Shown: positions 32,304 to 41,764 of the stretch, piece by piece
Position numbering within the stretch: the stretch's first letter is position 1
Layout: each line of letters begins with the position of its first letter
Assembly: GCF_023015625.1 (NCBI RefSeq)
Contig: NZ_JALKAH010000001.1
Coordinates: forward strand, 186,001-250,000
Origin: Yoonia sp. F2084L
GTDB lineage: Bacteria > Pseudomonadota > Alphaproteobacteria > Rhodobacterales > Rhodobacteraceae
Reading direction: 5' to 3'
Length of the DNA: 64,000 nt
The notes under the pieces: generated by a model
Databases searched by the model: none
Told to the model about the DNA's origin: nothing
Seen by the model: the letters and a program-made list of their open reading frames with translations, nothing else
Translations under genes and position numbers: made by a program

Positions 32304-34613
32304 ATGCCTAAAGGACGCGAATTTACCGTCACCACGCCACTTGGACCCGACACGTTGCTGTTTTCGCGCATGTCGGGATATGACGAAGTCGGCGGCTGTT
32401 TTGCCTTCGATGTCGATATGGTCAGCGAAGATATTGATATCGCAGCTGCCGATCTTTTGGGGCAGGGGATTACCTTGCGCATCGGCCATGAAGACGCAGA
32501 ACCGGTGTTCCTGCATGGGCTGGTTGACCGGCTGAGTATGACAGAGGTGTCAGGCAAATGGGTCGGCTACCGCGCACAGTTGCGCCCTTGGCTTTGGTTC
32601 TTGTCGAAATCGACTGACAATCGCATTTTCCAGAACCTTTCGATTGTGGAAATTATTGAAGAGGTGTTTGGGGCCTATCCCGCCGCGAAGTTCGAAAACC
32701 GCCTGCAAAGCACCTATGATCCGATCCCATACTGCGTGCAGTATGGCGAAAGTGACCTCGATTTCCTGATGCGCTGGATGGAGCATGAGGGGATTTTCAC
32801 GTTTTTCGAGTTTGAAGAAGGCGCGCATACGCTGATCCTTGTCGATACGCTCAGCGCGCTGGAACCGGCTGACGGTCAGGCAGAGATCGCCTTTGCGCCT
32901 GATCTGCCCCCGACCTATGACAACCGCGATTTTATTACGCAGTGGACATGGGATGCGCAGGTCACAACAGGTGAGTTCGCGCACACGGATTATGATTTCA
33001 CCAAACCTGCTGCCGATCTGATGGGCAAATCCGTCAATCCCGGTGAGCATGATCTGGGTGATCTGGAGGACTATCACTATCCGGGCACATATACCGCGCT
33101 TGATCGTGGTGACGCGTTGGCTTTGGTGCGGATGCAGGCGTTGAAATCACCCTTTGCCCGTGCGTCTGCGCAGGCCACCGTACGCGGCATCCATAGCGGC
33201 AATCTGTTCACGATGACAGATTTCTGGCGCGAGGCTGAAAATGCCGAATATGCCATCCTGCGTGCCGAATATGAGCTTTGGGATGGGCAATACAGCGCGC
33301 ACGCCAGCCAGATTGAAGAAGGGTTTCAGATCCATCTGGCGCTTACCCCGACGACCGAAGAATACCGCCCGCCGCGCCGCACACCCAAACCGGTCATGCG
33401 TGGCCCGCAGACTGCCGTGGTGGTTGGCCCTGCTGGAGAGGAGATTTTTACCGATGAATATGCCCGTGTGAAGGTGCAATTCCATTGGGACAGGCTTGGG
33501 GCGAGCGATGAAAATTCATCTTGTTTCGTGCGGGTCAGTTCGGTCTGGGCAGGCTCTGGCTATGGGTTTATCCAAATCCCCCGGATCGGGCAGGAGGTTA
33601 TCGTCGATTTCCTCGAAGGCGACCCTGATCAGCCGATCATCACGGGCCGGGTCTATAATGCCGCCCAAATGCCGCCTTACGGTCTGCCCGGCAGTGCGAC
33701 GCAATCGGGATGGAAATCCGACAGCTCACTTGGTGGCGGCGGTTTCAACGAGCTGCGGTTCGAGGATAAGGCCGGGTCGGAAGAGGTCTATTTCCAAGCC
33801 CAGAAAGACTACAATGAGCTGATCAAAAATGATGAAAGTCGTTTGATCCAGCATGACTTTTCAGAGCGTGTTGACAATAACGCCACCCAATCCATCGGTG
33901 TGGACCGGGCAGAGGATGTGGGGAACAACAAGACCACAGATATCGGGGTGGACCGTACCGTCACCATCGGTAGCAACGATACTGAAAGTGTCGGCAGCAA
34001 CAGGTCGCTTTCGGTTGGTGTTGATGAGACGATTGATATTGGATCAAACAGTAGTGAAAGTATCGGGGCCAATCACACACAATCCGTGGGGGCCAACCAG
34101 ACGATCACCGTCACGGTCGCACGCAGTGACAATGTCGGTGGTGCCGAAAGCCGCGTTGTCGGTGCGGCACAATCACAGGCCGTGGGCGCTGCGCGTACTG
34201 TCACTGTGGGTGCAGCTCAAAGTCATACCATCGGGGCCAATAACTCCTGGACCATTGCAAGCAATGAAAGCCAGACGATTGGGGGCAATCGAACCGAAGA
34301 CGTCAGCGGCAATGAAACGATCAACCTTGGCGGTGATCAGAGCTGGACGGGCGCGGGTGCACGGCTGGTCAAGGTCGGCAAAGGCCAAATCCATGATGTG
34401 GCCGAGGACGTCGGGGTGAAGGCAGGCAAAGCTATGGTATTGGAGGCCGCCGACAGTATTGTGTTGAAATGCGGATCAGCCGTGATGACCCTAAAGAAGG
34501 ACGGCACCATCACGGTGGCAGGCAAAGACATCAGCTTTGATGCATCGGGCAAGTTCAACATCAAGGCGGATGGTGAGATCACGATGAAGGGCAGCAAGAT
34601 CAATCAGAACTGA
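32304..34613 (+). CDS. vgrG: VgrG/TssI T6SS spike protein
   Basis: 769 residues. The gp27-like part (REFTVTTPLGPDTLLFSRMS, ISGRVTSL-like QYGESDLDFLMRWMEHEGIF) is followed by the gp5 OB fold (VVGPAGEEIFTDEYARVKVQFHWDR, SCFVRVSSVWAGSGYGF, PRIGQEVIVDFLEGDPDQPI). Residues about 520-680 are the repetitive beta-helix stalk with V/I-G-x-N/D units. The tail (GKDISFDASGKFNIKADGEI) is the usual DUF2345-like end, so there is no clear C-terminal effector domain. Convergent with TagF, overlapping it by 14 bp. Confidence 0.93.
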   Translation: MPKGREFTVTTPLGPDTLLFSRMSGYDEVGGCFAFDVDMVSEDIDIAAADLLGQGITLRIGHEDAEPVFLHGLVDRLSMTEVSGKWVGYRAQLRPWLWFLSKSTDNRIFQNLSIVEIIEEVFGAYPAAKFENRLQSTYDPIPYCVQYGESDLDFLMRWMEHEGIFTFFEFEEGAHTLILVDTLSALEPADGQAEIAFAPDLPPTYDNRDFITQWTWDAQVTTGEFAHTDYDFTKPAADLMGKSVNPGEHDLGDLEDYHYPGTYTALDRGDALALVRMQALKSPFARASAQATVRGIHSGNLFTMTDFWREAENAEYAILRAEYELWDGQYSAHASQIEEGFQIHLALTPTTEEYRPPRRTPKPVMRGPQTAVVVGPAGEEIFTDEYARVKVQFHWDRLGASDENSSCFVRVSSVWAGSGYGFIQIPRIGQEVIVDFLEGDPDQPIITGRVYNAAQMPPYGLPGSATQSGWKSDSSLGGGGFNELRFEDKAGSEEVYFQAQKDYNELIKNDESRLIQHDFSERVDNNATQSIGVDRAEDVGNNKTTDIGVDRTVTIGSNDTESVGSNRSLSVGVDETIDIGSNSSESIGANHTQSVGANQTITVTVARSDNVGGAESRVVGAAQSQAVGAARTVTVGAAQSHTIGANNSWTIASNESQTIGGNRTEDVSGNETINLGGDQSWTGAGARLVKVGKGQIHDVAEDVGVKAGKAMVLEAADSIVLKCGSAVMTLKKDGTITVAGKDISFDASGKFNIKADGEITMKGSKINQN
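33880..34320 (+). repeat. Degenerate repeat encoding the VgrG beta-helix stalk
   Basis: About 20 imperfect 21-24 base units coding for I/V-G-x-N/D-x-T/S-x-x-V/I within VgrG, for example TIGSNDTESVGSNRSLSVG and SIGANHTQSVGANQTITV. The units form the triangular spike shaft. Base identity between units is low, so it is a protein-level repeat. Confidence 0.75.
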
Positions 34614-35061
34614 AGGAGGCAAGCGCGTGTGCGAGTGGCTGCGGCGTCTCACCTTGCCTCCACAGCGCATCCGCGCGCTGCGGGTCGCCCGTGGTTTCAT
34701 GCGGCGGGGGCGGTAGGGTCTGCACAAGCGTGTCGGCTTCTGTCGCATCGCTGATACCCTCGCCCAACATCTCGGCCACGAGGTCACACCATTCATCGAC
34801 AAGTGCCATGTCTTGTCCGGTGTCCCGTGCCAATGCGACAATCGGAAAGATCCGCCCACGCTTGTCGCGGCTGGTCATAATGACGGCAAAGATGGATGTG
34901 CCGCCAAGCGTCAGACGCGCACGTAACCCTCCCGCAGGCAGCGCCTGCTGACCGATGTAGCGGGTGATCCAGTGGTCCAGCGCACGGCGCAGGGGGGCAG
35001 AGACGTCGCGGCAAATGAAGTCACCATGCGCCGGCAGTTTTCCAAACAGGCCCGGATGCAT
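34600..35061 (-). CDS. tagF: TagF-family T6SS protein (N-terminal domain)
   Basis: 153 residues beginning MHPGLFGKLPAHGDFICRDV, the TagF signature G-x-x-G-K-L-P-x-x-G-D-F-x-x-R, followed by LDHWITRYIGQQ and GGTSIFAVIMTSRDKRGRIFPIV. TagF proteins restrain T6SS assembly after translation in other bacteria; in some they are fused to PppA, here they are separate. Last gene of the main operon, 3 bp after the TssM stop. Confidence 0.88.
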   Translation of the reverse strand: MHPGLFGKLPAHGDFICRDVSAPLRRALDHWITRYIGQQALPAGGLRARLTLGGTSIFAVIMTSRDKRGRIFPIVALARDTGQDMALVDEWCDLVAEMLGEGISDATEADTLVQTLPPPPHETTGDPQRADALWRQGETPQPLAHALASFSSD

Positions 35062-35064
35062 CGG

Positions 35065-38000
35065 CTAAAAGCCCTGTGCGCAACGAAAGCCGGAAAAGAT
35101 TTGTAGATCAAAGGGATTGACCACGCTGTTGGCCTGTAGCTGGAAACTGGCGCTGTAACCGCCGCCGCCAAGACGCAAGCCAAAGACCTCTGGCAGGGCC
35201 GTCGGTGTCAATTGTCCGTCACCGATCAGCCGCAGAATGGCCCATGAGCCAGTCACGGTCCGGATGGCCTCTGGCCCGCCTTCAAGCGGGACGAACGAGA
35301 GCGAAATCATGTTTGTGCCGTTGGGTCCGGGCCATGTCATCGGCTGTGCTGCGGCGTTGGCGTGGAAGTAGCTGAGTGTCTGGCCGTCAACATTCAAAGT
35401 TACACGCGATGCATTGGGGCTCAGGTCGTCTGGCACCAGAATGAACCCGATAACTGGCCCCGCGCCGCCAGGGAAAAGCGCGTTGCGGATCGCGCGCGCG
35501 TTCTCAAAGGGCGCCAGCGCCTCGGGTGCCAATCCGAAATCGGCACGCCAGGACCAGGGTCGGGTATCGGTGTTCACATATTGCACGAGGCTGTTTTCGA
35601 TGAAGCTGTCGATCATGCCGCCCGCTCCAAAGAGGCGGGAAAAATCGAGGATATTCACGTCGATCCTGCTGGATTGGTCAAAAGGATACCGCCCCTGCGT
35701 GGCCGAGGTGCAGAAGGGCAGTACGTCGGCGCGCCATTTGGCATTCAGCTGTGCGACGATGGCGTCACGGGTCACCGCAGTGGTGTCGCCAGCGATGCCG
35801 GTGATCCAGTCGTCAATAGGGTCAGGCAGGATCGCAGCTTCGTTGGCGATGGCTCCGGTCAGAACTGGAAGCCCACCAGATGACAGGAGTGCCGCTTGGG
35901 GGTTCGGGCTTGCAGAAACGACCTGCAACTCGTTTGACAAGGCGACCAATGCGGCGGTCGTGTCGGTCAGTAGCGGGGGTTGCCCATCCACTTCTGCAAT
36001 CGCGGCACGCAAAGGCTTGAAATGTTCTGAGACGCGCGCGCCGCTCAGTGCCTCAACTGCGCGTTCGCCGCCCAATTGGCCAGAGAGGCCGGTATTTTTG
36101 CCAAGCCGCGTTAGGCCTGCGAGGCGGCGCTGGGCAGCGGCAAGGACTGTTTCTGTCGCAGCATCCTGTGCCATTTCGCCTTGCGTTGGGCGAGCCAGAT
36201 CAGTTTCAGCCACGACAGCTGTGAGCAGCCGCTGGAGCGAGGAATCCGCTGATGACAGATCACGCAGGTTTCGGCTGGCTGTTTGCAGATCGGTGATCGG
36301 GGCAATGCGGATATCACGCAGCAGGCTGTCCCATTGTGCGATGAATTCGTCATAATAAAGCTTGATGATATCCGCTTCGATACTGGTTTGCGAGGCATCC
36401 GCGCTTTCCGCACAACCGCCAGCAAAGACAGTGCGATCCACGGCGGCTTGCACCGCGACGCTGCCAATGCGCGGTGCGACGGTTTGGTGAAAACCGGCAT
36501 AGGTAAAGGCACCCGGCAAGCCCACGCGCAGGGTCTTGTCCGACAAGCGGGTAAAAGTCTCAGCCCCGTTAGGTCCGACATGGGCCGCAGGGGTCCATTC
36601 GGGCAACGCCGTTACAGCCGGATCGCTGAGCAGCGCGCGATAGGCCCGCACGCTGATTGGGATCGAACAGACGCTTTCAAGTGCGGCTGTCACCAGAACA
36701 GGGTCGGGTTCCGGCCAATCCGTCGACAGCGCCATGACGTTGATCGCCTCGATCTGATAGTCGCGTGCTTCCGCGTCGGGAAACGGATCAATCGGTGCGT
36801 AAAGCGGTAGTTGATCCTGCCACCAACCCGTAACGAACGCATCGTCAAAGGGGGCTAGCCCGGTCATCATCTGATAGGTCTTGAGCGCACCCAGCAAGTA
36901 TTCGGGATCGCGGATGCGCCGCCACATCGTCGCCTCAAGCAGTGCGACCATGCGGGGCCGCAGGATATGATCAAGGCCGCGTTCATACGCGATAGTCTGG
37001 GCGTGCATCCGTTCTGCGCTGGCAGTGGGGCCTATGGCGGCAAGGAACCCCGAAGGCTCGCCCGCACTGGCGCGCGAGACCTCGCCCATCGCATCCAACG
37101 CCAAGGGCAGGTCAAGCGGGTCGGTTGGTGCCTGACGAGAGGCCACGTTTGACAGGCGCGCAGTCAGCCCCGTGAGCGTATCACCATAGGCCGCAATGGC
37201 GCGGCCTTGCTGGATGTAGGAGCCCAGAAAGACGCCCCCTGCGACAACCGTTGCTACGCAAGCCGCCGCCAGGGTCCCACGCCAAATCCAGCGCCGCCGC
37301 TCTTCTGATTTGGCATCAAACGTGCCAAGCCCTGCTTCTGGAAAGATCAGATCGGTCAGCAGGTTGCGCAGGAAGAATGACCGTTTATCGCCAAAGTGCC
37401 GTGCACTGAGCGTTGGTTGGGGCAGGCCAAAGTTAGCAGCTACACTGCCTACCAGTACATCGACAGGCGAACCTTCTTGCGTGGCAGAGGTGAAATAGAA
37501 CCCGCGCAGACGTGCGGGATCGTCAAAGCGGCTTTCGCCAAAGACGGTTTCGATTAACTGCTTCAGCGGGCGGGTCAGCGCGTCAAGCTGGGCCGGAAAG
37601 CGGAACGCCGCTGCGCGATCCGCAACAGGGATATCATCGGCGACCCGGTTGGTCGTGCGGTGTTCAAGCGTGGCCAGCAGGGCCTTCATTTCTTGCTCAA
37701 CAATGTCGCCATCTATGCGTGCGCCCACGGGCAAGGTCGCTCCCCACACTTGTTCGCGTTCGCGGGTCGATAGATCGTTGAAAAACGCCTCGAACCCCAC
37801 AATCAGGTCGGCCTTCGTAATCAGCAGATACACCGGCAGGTCGATCCCAAGTTCTTGGCGCAGCTCGGTCAGGCGTTTGCGGATTTGGCGTCCGTTTTCG
37901 CGCAACTCCGCCTCGCTCTCGGTCAGTTCATTCACTGAAAGTGTCAGGATCACACCGTTGAGTGCACGCCGTCCCCGGTGCTTTTTCAGAAGTCTCAGAA

Positions 38001-38604
38001 ACCCGAACCATTCGGTTGAATCGACATCCGGGTCGCTCTTTTGTTCGACATACCGTCCGGCAGTGTCGATCAGAACCACATCTTCGGTAAAGAACCAGTC
38101 GCAGTTGCGCGTCCCGCCGATCCCTTTCAGATCATCCGTCAGATCAACCGGGAAATGTAGACCGGACTGGCGCAGGGCGGTGGTTTTGCCGGTTCCCGGA
38201 GGCCCCACAATGGCATACCAAGGCATGTCGCGGACAAATTTCCGCCCACCCAGCTTTGAGCGTTTCATCTGCTCCAGCACGCCTTGGAATTTCTCATGCA
38301 CCTCTGCGACGTTCTCTTCGCCCGGGGCGGCGGGGGGCGGCTCTGCGGGACCTGCCAGTTCGGTGACGAACATGCGGTTCGCGCGTGCTGCACGCAATTG
38401 CCGCAGCAGGACCGACACCAACCATGCGATCACGATCAGCCCGATCAGGATGATGCGGGCGATGGGGGTGGCCAACGGCACGACCGTGCCAAATTGCAGC
38501 AGTGCACCATAGAACCAGATCACCAGACAGATCAGCGTAATCCCGATCAGCGTCCAAAGCAGTCTGGAAAACAAAAGACCGAAGATGGCTTTGACAATGC
38601 GCAT
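35065..38604 (-). CDS. tssM: TssM (IcmF) T6SS membrane-complex protein
   Basis: 1179 residues. Two N-terminal spans (about 13-33 and 45-65), then a cytoplasmic NTPase domain with Walker A GPPGTGKT at about 134-141 and Walker B VVLIDTAGRYV, a third span near 430-450 (AAACVATVVAGGVFLGSYI), and a large periplasmic part whose end (GRYPFDQSSRIDVNILDF, TWPGPNGTNMISLSF, GSWAILRLIGDG) is the IcmF C-terminal domain. TssM, TssL and TssJ form the trans-envelope channel. The gene follows tssL after 3 bp. Confidence 0.96.
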   Translation of the reverse strand: MRIVKAIFGLLFSRLLWTLIGITLICLVIWFYGALLQFGTVVPLATPIARIILIGLIVIAWLVSVLLRQLRAARANRMFVTELAGPAEPPPAAPGEENVAEVHEKFQGVLEQMKRSKLGGRKFVRDMPWYAIVGPPGTGKTTALRQSGLHFPVDLTDDLKGIGGTRNCDWFFTEDVVLIDTAGRYVEQKSDPDVDSTEWFGFLRLLKKHRGRRALNGVILTLSVNELTESEAELRENGRQIRKRLTELRQELGIDLPVYLLITKADLIVGFEAFFNDLSTREREQVWGATLPVGARIDGDIVEQEMKALLATLEHRTTNRVADDIPVADRAAAFRFPAQLDALTRPLKQLIETVFGESRFDDPARLRGFYFTSATQEGSPVDVLVGSVAANFGLPQPTLSARHFGDKRSFFLRNLLTDLIFPEAGLGTFDAKSEERRRWIWRGTLAAACVATVVAGGVFLGSYIQQGRAIAAYGDTLTGLTARLSNVASRQAPTDPLDLPLALDAMGEVSRASAGEPSGFLAAIGPTASAERMHAQTIAYERGLDHILRPRMVALLEATMWRRIRDPEYLLGALKTYQMMTGLAPFDDAFVTGWWQDQLPLYAPIDPFPDAEARDYQIEAINVMALSTDWPEPDPVLVTAALESVCSIPISVRAYRALLSDPAVTALPEWTPAAHVGPNGAETFTRLSDKTLRVGLPGAFTYAGFHQTVAPRIGSVAVQAAVDRTVFAGGCAESADASQTSIEADIIKLYYDEFIAQWDSLLRDIRIAPITDLQTASRNLRDLSSADSSLQRLLTAVVAETDLARPTQGEMAQDAATETVLAAAQRRLAGLTRLGKNTGLSGQLGGERAVEALSGARVSEHFKPLRAAIAEVDGQPPLLTDTTAALVALSNELQVVSASPNPQAALLSSGGLPVLTGAIANEAAILPDPIDDWITGIAGDTTAVTRDAIVAQLNAKWRADVLPFCTSATQGRYPFDQSSRIDVNILDFSRLFGAGGMIDSFIENSLVQYVNTDTRPWSWRADFGLAPEALAPFENARAIRNALFPGGAGPVIGFILVPDDLSPNASRVTLNVDGQTLSYFHANAAAQPMTWPGPNGTNMISLSFVPLEGGPEAIRTVTGSWAILRLIGDGQLTPTALPEVFGLRLGGGGYSASFQLQANSVVNPFDLQIFSGFRCAQGF

Positions 38605-38607
38605 GGA

Positions 38608-39963
38608 TCAGACCTTTTTGGCGATGATGATTTCGACCCGGCGATTGCGCGCCCGGCCTTCACGAGTAGTATTGTCGCCGATGGGTTCAGTCGCGGCCTT
38701 GCCGGATGCGGTGACCAGATCCGCCGCGACCCCGGATGCGATCAGCAGATCGGCAATTGTCTGCGCGCGCGCCTCGCTGAGCCCCTGATTGGTGGCAAAG
38801 GGATTACTGCGCTGGACGGGGACACTATCGGTATGCCCGATCACCGACACACCGCCAATGAATTCGCCGTTTTCGATGATCACCCGTGCCATTGCGGCGA
38901 TCAGATCAAGGTACTCTTCGTTCACATCTGCCTGTGCTGAACGGAAGACCTCTGGGTCGGTTGCCTGAACTGCGATGACAACAAGCGAAACATCCTCTCG
39001 CCCTGTCAAGGCGGGCAGATCCTCGGGCGGGGCCGCTTCTGCAAAAAGCGGCAGCATCTCAAGTGATACGGTTTCCAGTACGATTTCAGGCACAGGCTCG
39101 GTGTCGCGTACCGGGCGAAAGATATCGGCGCGTTCCGGTGGGGGCAGGACACTTGCCAGCGCATAAAGCCGTTCTGACTGACCGGTCAGCCGCATCGAAA
39201 GCCCCACATAAATGCCTAGTATCAGTACGGCTGCGATGATCACAATGGCCCAATGCGGAACGGCAAAGGCCTGTTTTTCCTCTGGCGCATCCACGCCTTT
39301 CCAATGCGGCGAAAGCGGTTTGTCGTCGGCTTCTGCATCGCGCAGATGACGGGCCATCTGCGCGCGCAGGCTTGTCAGCTCACTCTCGCCACGGCTCCCG
39401 GTGACGCGGTGCATGCCGCGAAAACCAAACGAGAGGCACATAAACACCAGTTCCAGCATATCGCGGTCCCGGTCGGGAAAGCGCAGCAACTCATCCGTGC
39501 GGGCAAAGAAACGTTCGCCAGCATCAACATCGCCGTAAAGTGTGGCCGTCAGCGGTTGGCGCGGCCAGGACGATTGTCCGCCCCACGGCGTGTTCAGCGC
39601 GATATCGTCCAAAAGCGCGGCGACAAACCAGCCTGCCTGATCGGCGCGTGACAAGGCGACGCCAGATGAAACTGCCCGGTCGCGGGCGTATGTCACATTG
39701 TCCAAAAGGCGCGCGCGCAGTGTTTCGGGGTCCTCAACAGCGGTGGCGGTTTCCAGTTCGGGGGCGAGCCCCAAAAGCAGCGAAAACGCCCCGATTAGCG
39801 GGTTGTCACTTGCCCGCGACTGGCGCATCCGCGCCGAGGTATCAGCCATTTGCGCTGTCCGCGCCTGTGCTTGCGGCGTGGGTGCACGAGCGGCGGCCTT
39901 GGCTGGCCTGATCCGGGTTCGCCCGGCGTCTGTTTCCAGACCAAAGGGGTCGTCTTTTGTCAT
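38608..39963 (-). CDS. tssL: TssL (DotU) with OmpA peptidoglycan-binding domain
   Basis: 451 residues from the ATG at 39963, overlapping the tssK stop. The DotU domain includes AALLDDIALNTPWGGQSSWPRQPLTATLY and LELVFMCLSFGFRGMHRV; one span near 225-245 (AIVIIAAVLILGIYVGLSM) follows. The C-terminus is an OmpA-like domain with SVIGHTDSVPVQRSNPFATN and TREGRARNRRVEIII. This is the extended TssL class that anchors the T6SS membrane complex to peptidoglycan by itself. Confidence 0.95.
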   Translation of the reverse strand: MTKDDPFGLETDAGRTRIRPAKAAARAPTPQAQARTAQMADTSARMRQSRASDNPLIGAFSLLLGLAPELETATAVEDPETLRARLLDNVTYARDRAVSSGVALSRADQAGWFVAALLDDIALNTPWGGQSSWPRQPLTATLYGDVDAGERFFARTDELLRFPDRDRDMLELVFMCLSFGFRGMHRVTGSRGESELTSLRAQMARHLRDAEADDKPLSPHWKGVDAPEEKQAFAVPHWAIVIIAAVLILGIYVGLSMRLTGQSERLYALASVLPPPERADIFRPVRDTEPVPEIVLETVSLEMLPLFAEAAPPEDLPALTGREDVSLVVIAVQATDPEVFRSAQADVNEEYLDLIAAMARVIIENGEFIGGVSVIGHTDSVPVQRSNPFATNQGLSEARAQTIADLLIASGVAADLVTASGKAATEPIGDNTTREGRARNRRVEIIIAKKV

Positions 39964-41294
39964 CGTTTCACCGCGTAGCAATCAATCAGCGGCGGCTTGT
40001 CCAACTTGCCTGCAACGCCGATCACAAATCCGGGCGCATCGGCCAGTTTCGCCCAATGGTCTGAATTGCGATCCAGTTCGAGGCACAGCCTGTCCCCATC
40101 GTAGGGGATTTCGCGTGGTTGCGAATGCAGTGGCTTCAACGGGATGCCCGTCAGCTTGGATTTCCACAAAGCATCGAATTCATCTGCAGATCCAATCGTG
40201 GCCTGCTCAACAAAAATCTTGCGCAGCATTTCTTCCGACATCTCGCCGCCCACACGCAGCACGATGCGGCTGTTGTTGATGATATCTGCGTTGTCGATGC
40301 GTACCGTCCAGACATTTTCGGCGTGGTTGGCCACCTGAAGCGTTTGGCTTTTGACCTCAACATGTCGCAAGGACAGGATCAGCGACCGCAGTGTATCTGC
40401 GATGGCGGCAAAGCCCGCCTGCGGGTCATCATGGGCATAGGCCGGTAATTCAGACATGCGCCGCGAAGAGCTGCCAAAGGTTGCCATGCGCCCGGCTAGT
40501 CCTGCGAGTTCAAAGAATAGCTCAGACGGGTGGAACACATCCTGTGTCATCATATGGGCAATGCGCGGATGGGCAGTATTGGCAAGCTCAAGGATCAAGA
40601 GGTTCTCGACCGACGCACCGGCACCGCGCATCACGATATCGCCATGCGCCTGCCTGATCCGATCCAGCCCGGTCAACACCTCTTGCAAAAAGGTGGCGTA
40701 CCAAGGGCTAGCAGCCGTCACCAGCGCAGGTGGTAAGAACGCGGCATCAAGGGCCACTGATCCATCGGCATGCAACCCGTTGATGCGTGCAATGGGCATG
40801 CAGCTATAGCCGTCTGTCGCAACGTCAGGCAGGAACAGCCGGGGGGCAAGGCGTGCGACTTCAATCTCGGCAGGGTCAGCACCGCCTTTGATTGTGTCGC
40901 GGACGGTGGCGATCTGGCCCAGATAGCGGGCACCGGCGGGGCCACTGCTTTCGGGGTCGATTGTGGATGTACCCGCTTGTGTGGCCGGAATACCCAACAT
41001 CACAAGCCCCGCATTCGTGCTGGCTGTGACGGCTGCCGCCTTCAAACCGGTTGTCATGTCCGGCAGCGTGAATGATGTTCCATCGGGAAAGATGCCTTGC
41101 GCCGCAGTCAGTCCGATCTGTCCGGCCTGAATGGCTGCCTCATCCAGCGCGAGATGGCGAAAGCCAAAATTTTGATGTGACGCGGCCAGCATCGCCCCAC
41201 GGACGAGGGCATCGGTATGGCGGTCTTGTTGTTGCAGGTGTTGCGGGCGCAGGAACAACCCTTCGGACCAGACAACTTTATTTGCGTCACTCAT
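39960..41294 (-). CDS. tssK: TssK T6SS baseplate adaptor
   Basis: 444 residues. It opens with VVWSEGLFLRPQHLQQQDRH, the defining TssK motif, and has LPPALVTAASPWYATFLQEVL and the C-terminal PREIPYDGDRLCLELDR. TssK trimers link the baseplate (TssE-F-G) to the TssL-TssM membrane complex. Position and length are normal. It begins 20 bp after the tssJ stop. Confidence 0.96.
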   Translation of the reverse strand: MSDANKVVWSEGLFLRPQHLQQQDRHTDALVRGAMLAASHQNFGFRHLALDEAAIQAGQIGLTAAQGIFPDGTSFTLPDMTTGLKAAAVTASTNAGLVMLGIPATQAGTSTIDPESSGPAGARYLGQIATVRDTIKGGADPAEIEVARLAPRLFLPDVATDGYSCMPIARINGLHADGSVALDAAFLPPALVTAASPWYATFLQEVLTGLDRIRQAHGDIVMRGAGASVENLLILELANTAHPRIAHMMTQDVFHPSELFFELAGLAGRMATFGSSSRRMSELPAYAHDDPQAGFAAIADTLRSLILSLRHVEVKSQTLQVANHAENVWTVRIDNADIINNSRIVLRVGGEMSEEMLRKIFVEQATIGSADEFDALWKSKLTGIPLKPLHSQPREIPYDGDRLCLELDRNSDHWAKLADAPGFVIGVAGKLDKPPLIDCYAVKR

Positions 41295-41314
41295 GTGGTG
41301 CAGGCCTTTTTTAC

Positions 41315-41764
41315 TTATGAAACGGACAATCCAGCGGAACTGACCATGATGTTAACAGATACGTCACCCGAGGCGGGCAGGGCCGTGGTTGTGCGGAAGA
41401 TCTTGCCGCTGGCATCACGGAAACCGGCTACAATCCCAAGCGCTGTGGCCCCGGCCACGACAGGGATATCCAGCGTGCCACTGCCACCGGGGGACAGCAC
41501 CAGTTGATCGCTGCGCAGCAAGGTGGCCCCAAGGGCCGTTTCAGGGTCCTGCAATGATAGCACATCGGCCCCGTCAAAGGCATCGGTGGCGTTGAGTTCC
41601 AGCAGGGTGACTGTCAGAGGCCTGTCGGCCCCGTCCGGTCCGGGGTTGGCCCCTGCGGCCATGCTGGCGGATACGCTGATTGTGCCGGGCTGTTCTGCGC
41701 CGCAGGCGGCAAGACCCGCTGTACTGATCCCTGCGATGATGAGTGTACGCCGTGTGATAATCAT
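41315..41764 (-). CDS. tssJ: TssJ outer-membrane lipoprotein
   Basis: 149 residues with a lipoprotein signal (TLIIAGISTAGLAAC; lipobox L-A-A-C, Cys near 21). The mature domain has the transthyretin-like beta sandwich of TssJ: PLTVTLLELNATDAFDGADVLSL, LLRSDQLVLSPGGSGTLDI, LGIVAGFRDASGKIFRTT. TssJ holds the TssM periplasmic tip at the outer membrane. Overlaps the FHA gene stop by ATGA. Confidence 0.92.
   Translation of the reverse strand: MIITRRTLIIAGISTAGLAACGAEQPGTISVSASMAAGANPGPDGADRPLTVTLLELNATDAFDGADVLSLQDPETALGATLLRSDQLVLSPGGSGTLDIPVVAGATALGIVAGFRDASGKIFRTTTALPASGDVSVNIMVSSAGLSVS

Noticed and set aside
33880..34320. Regular repeats suggesting a CRISPR or minisatellite
   Set aside because: Units vary at the base level and keep one reading frame; they encode the VgrG beta-helix.
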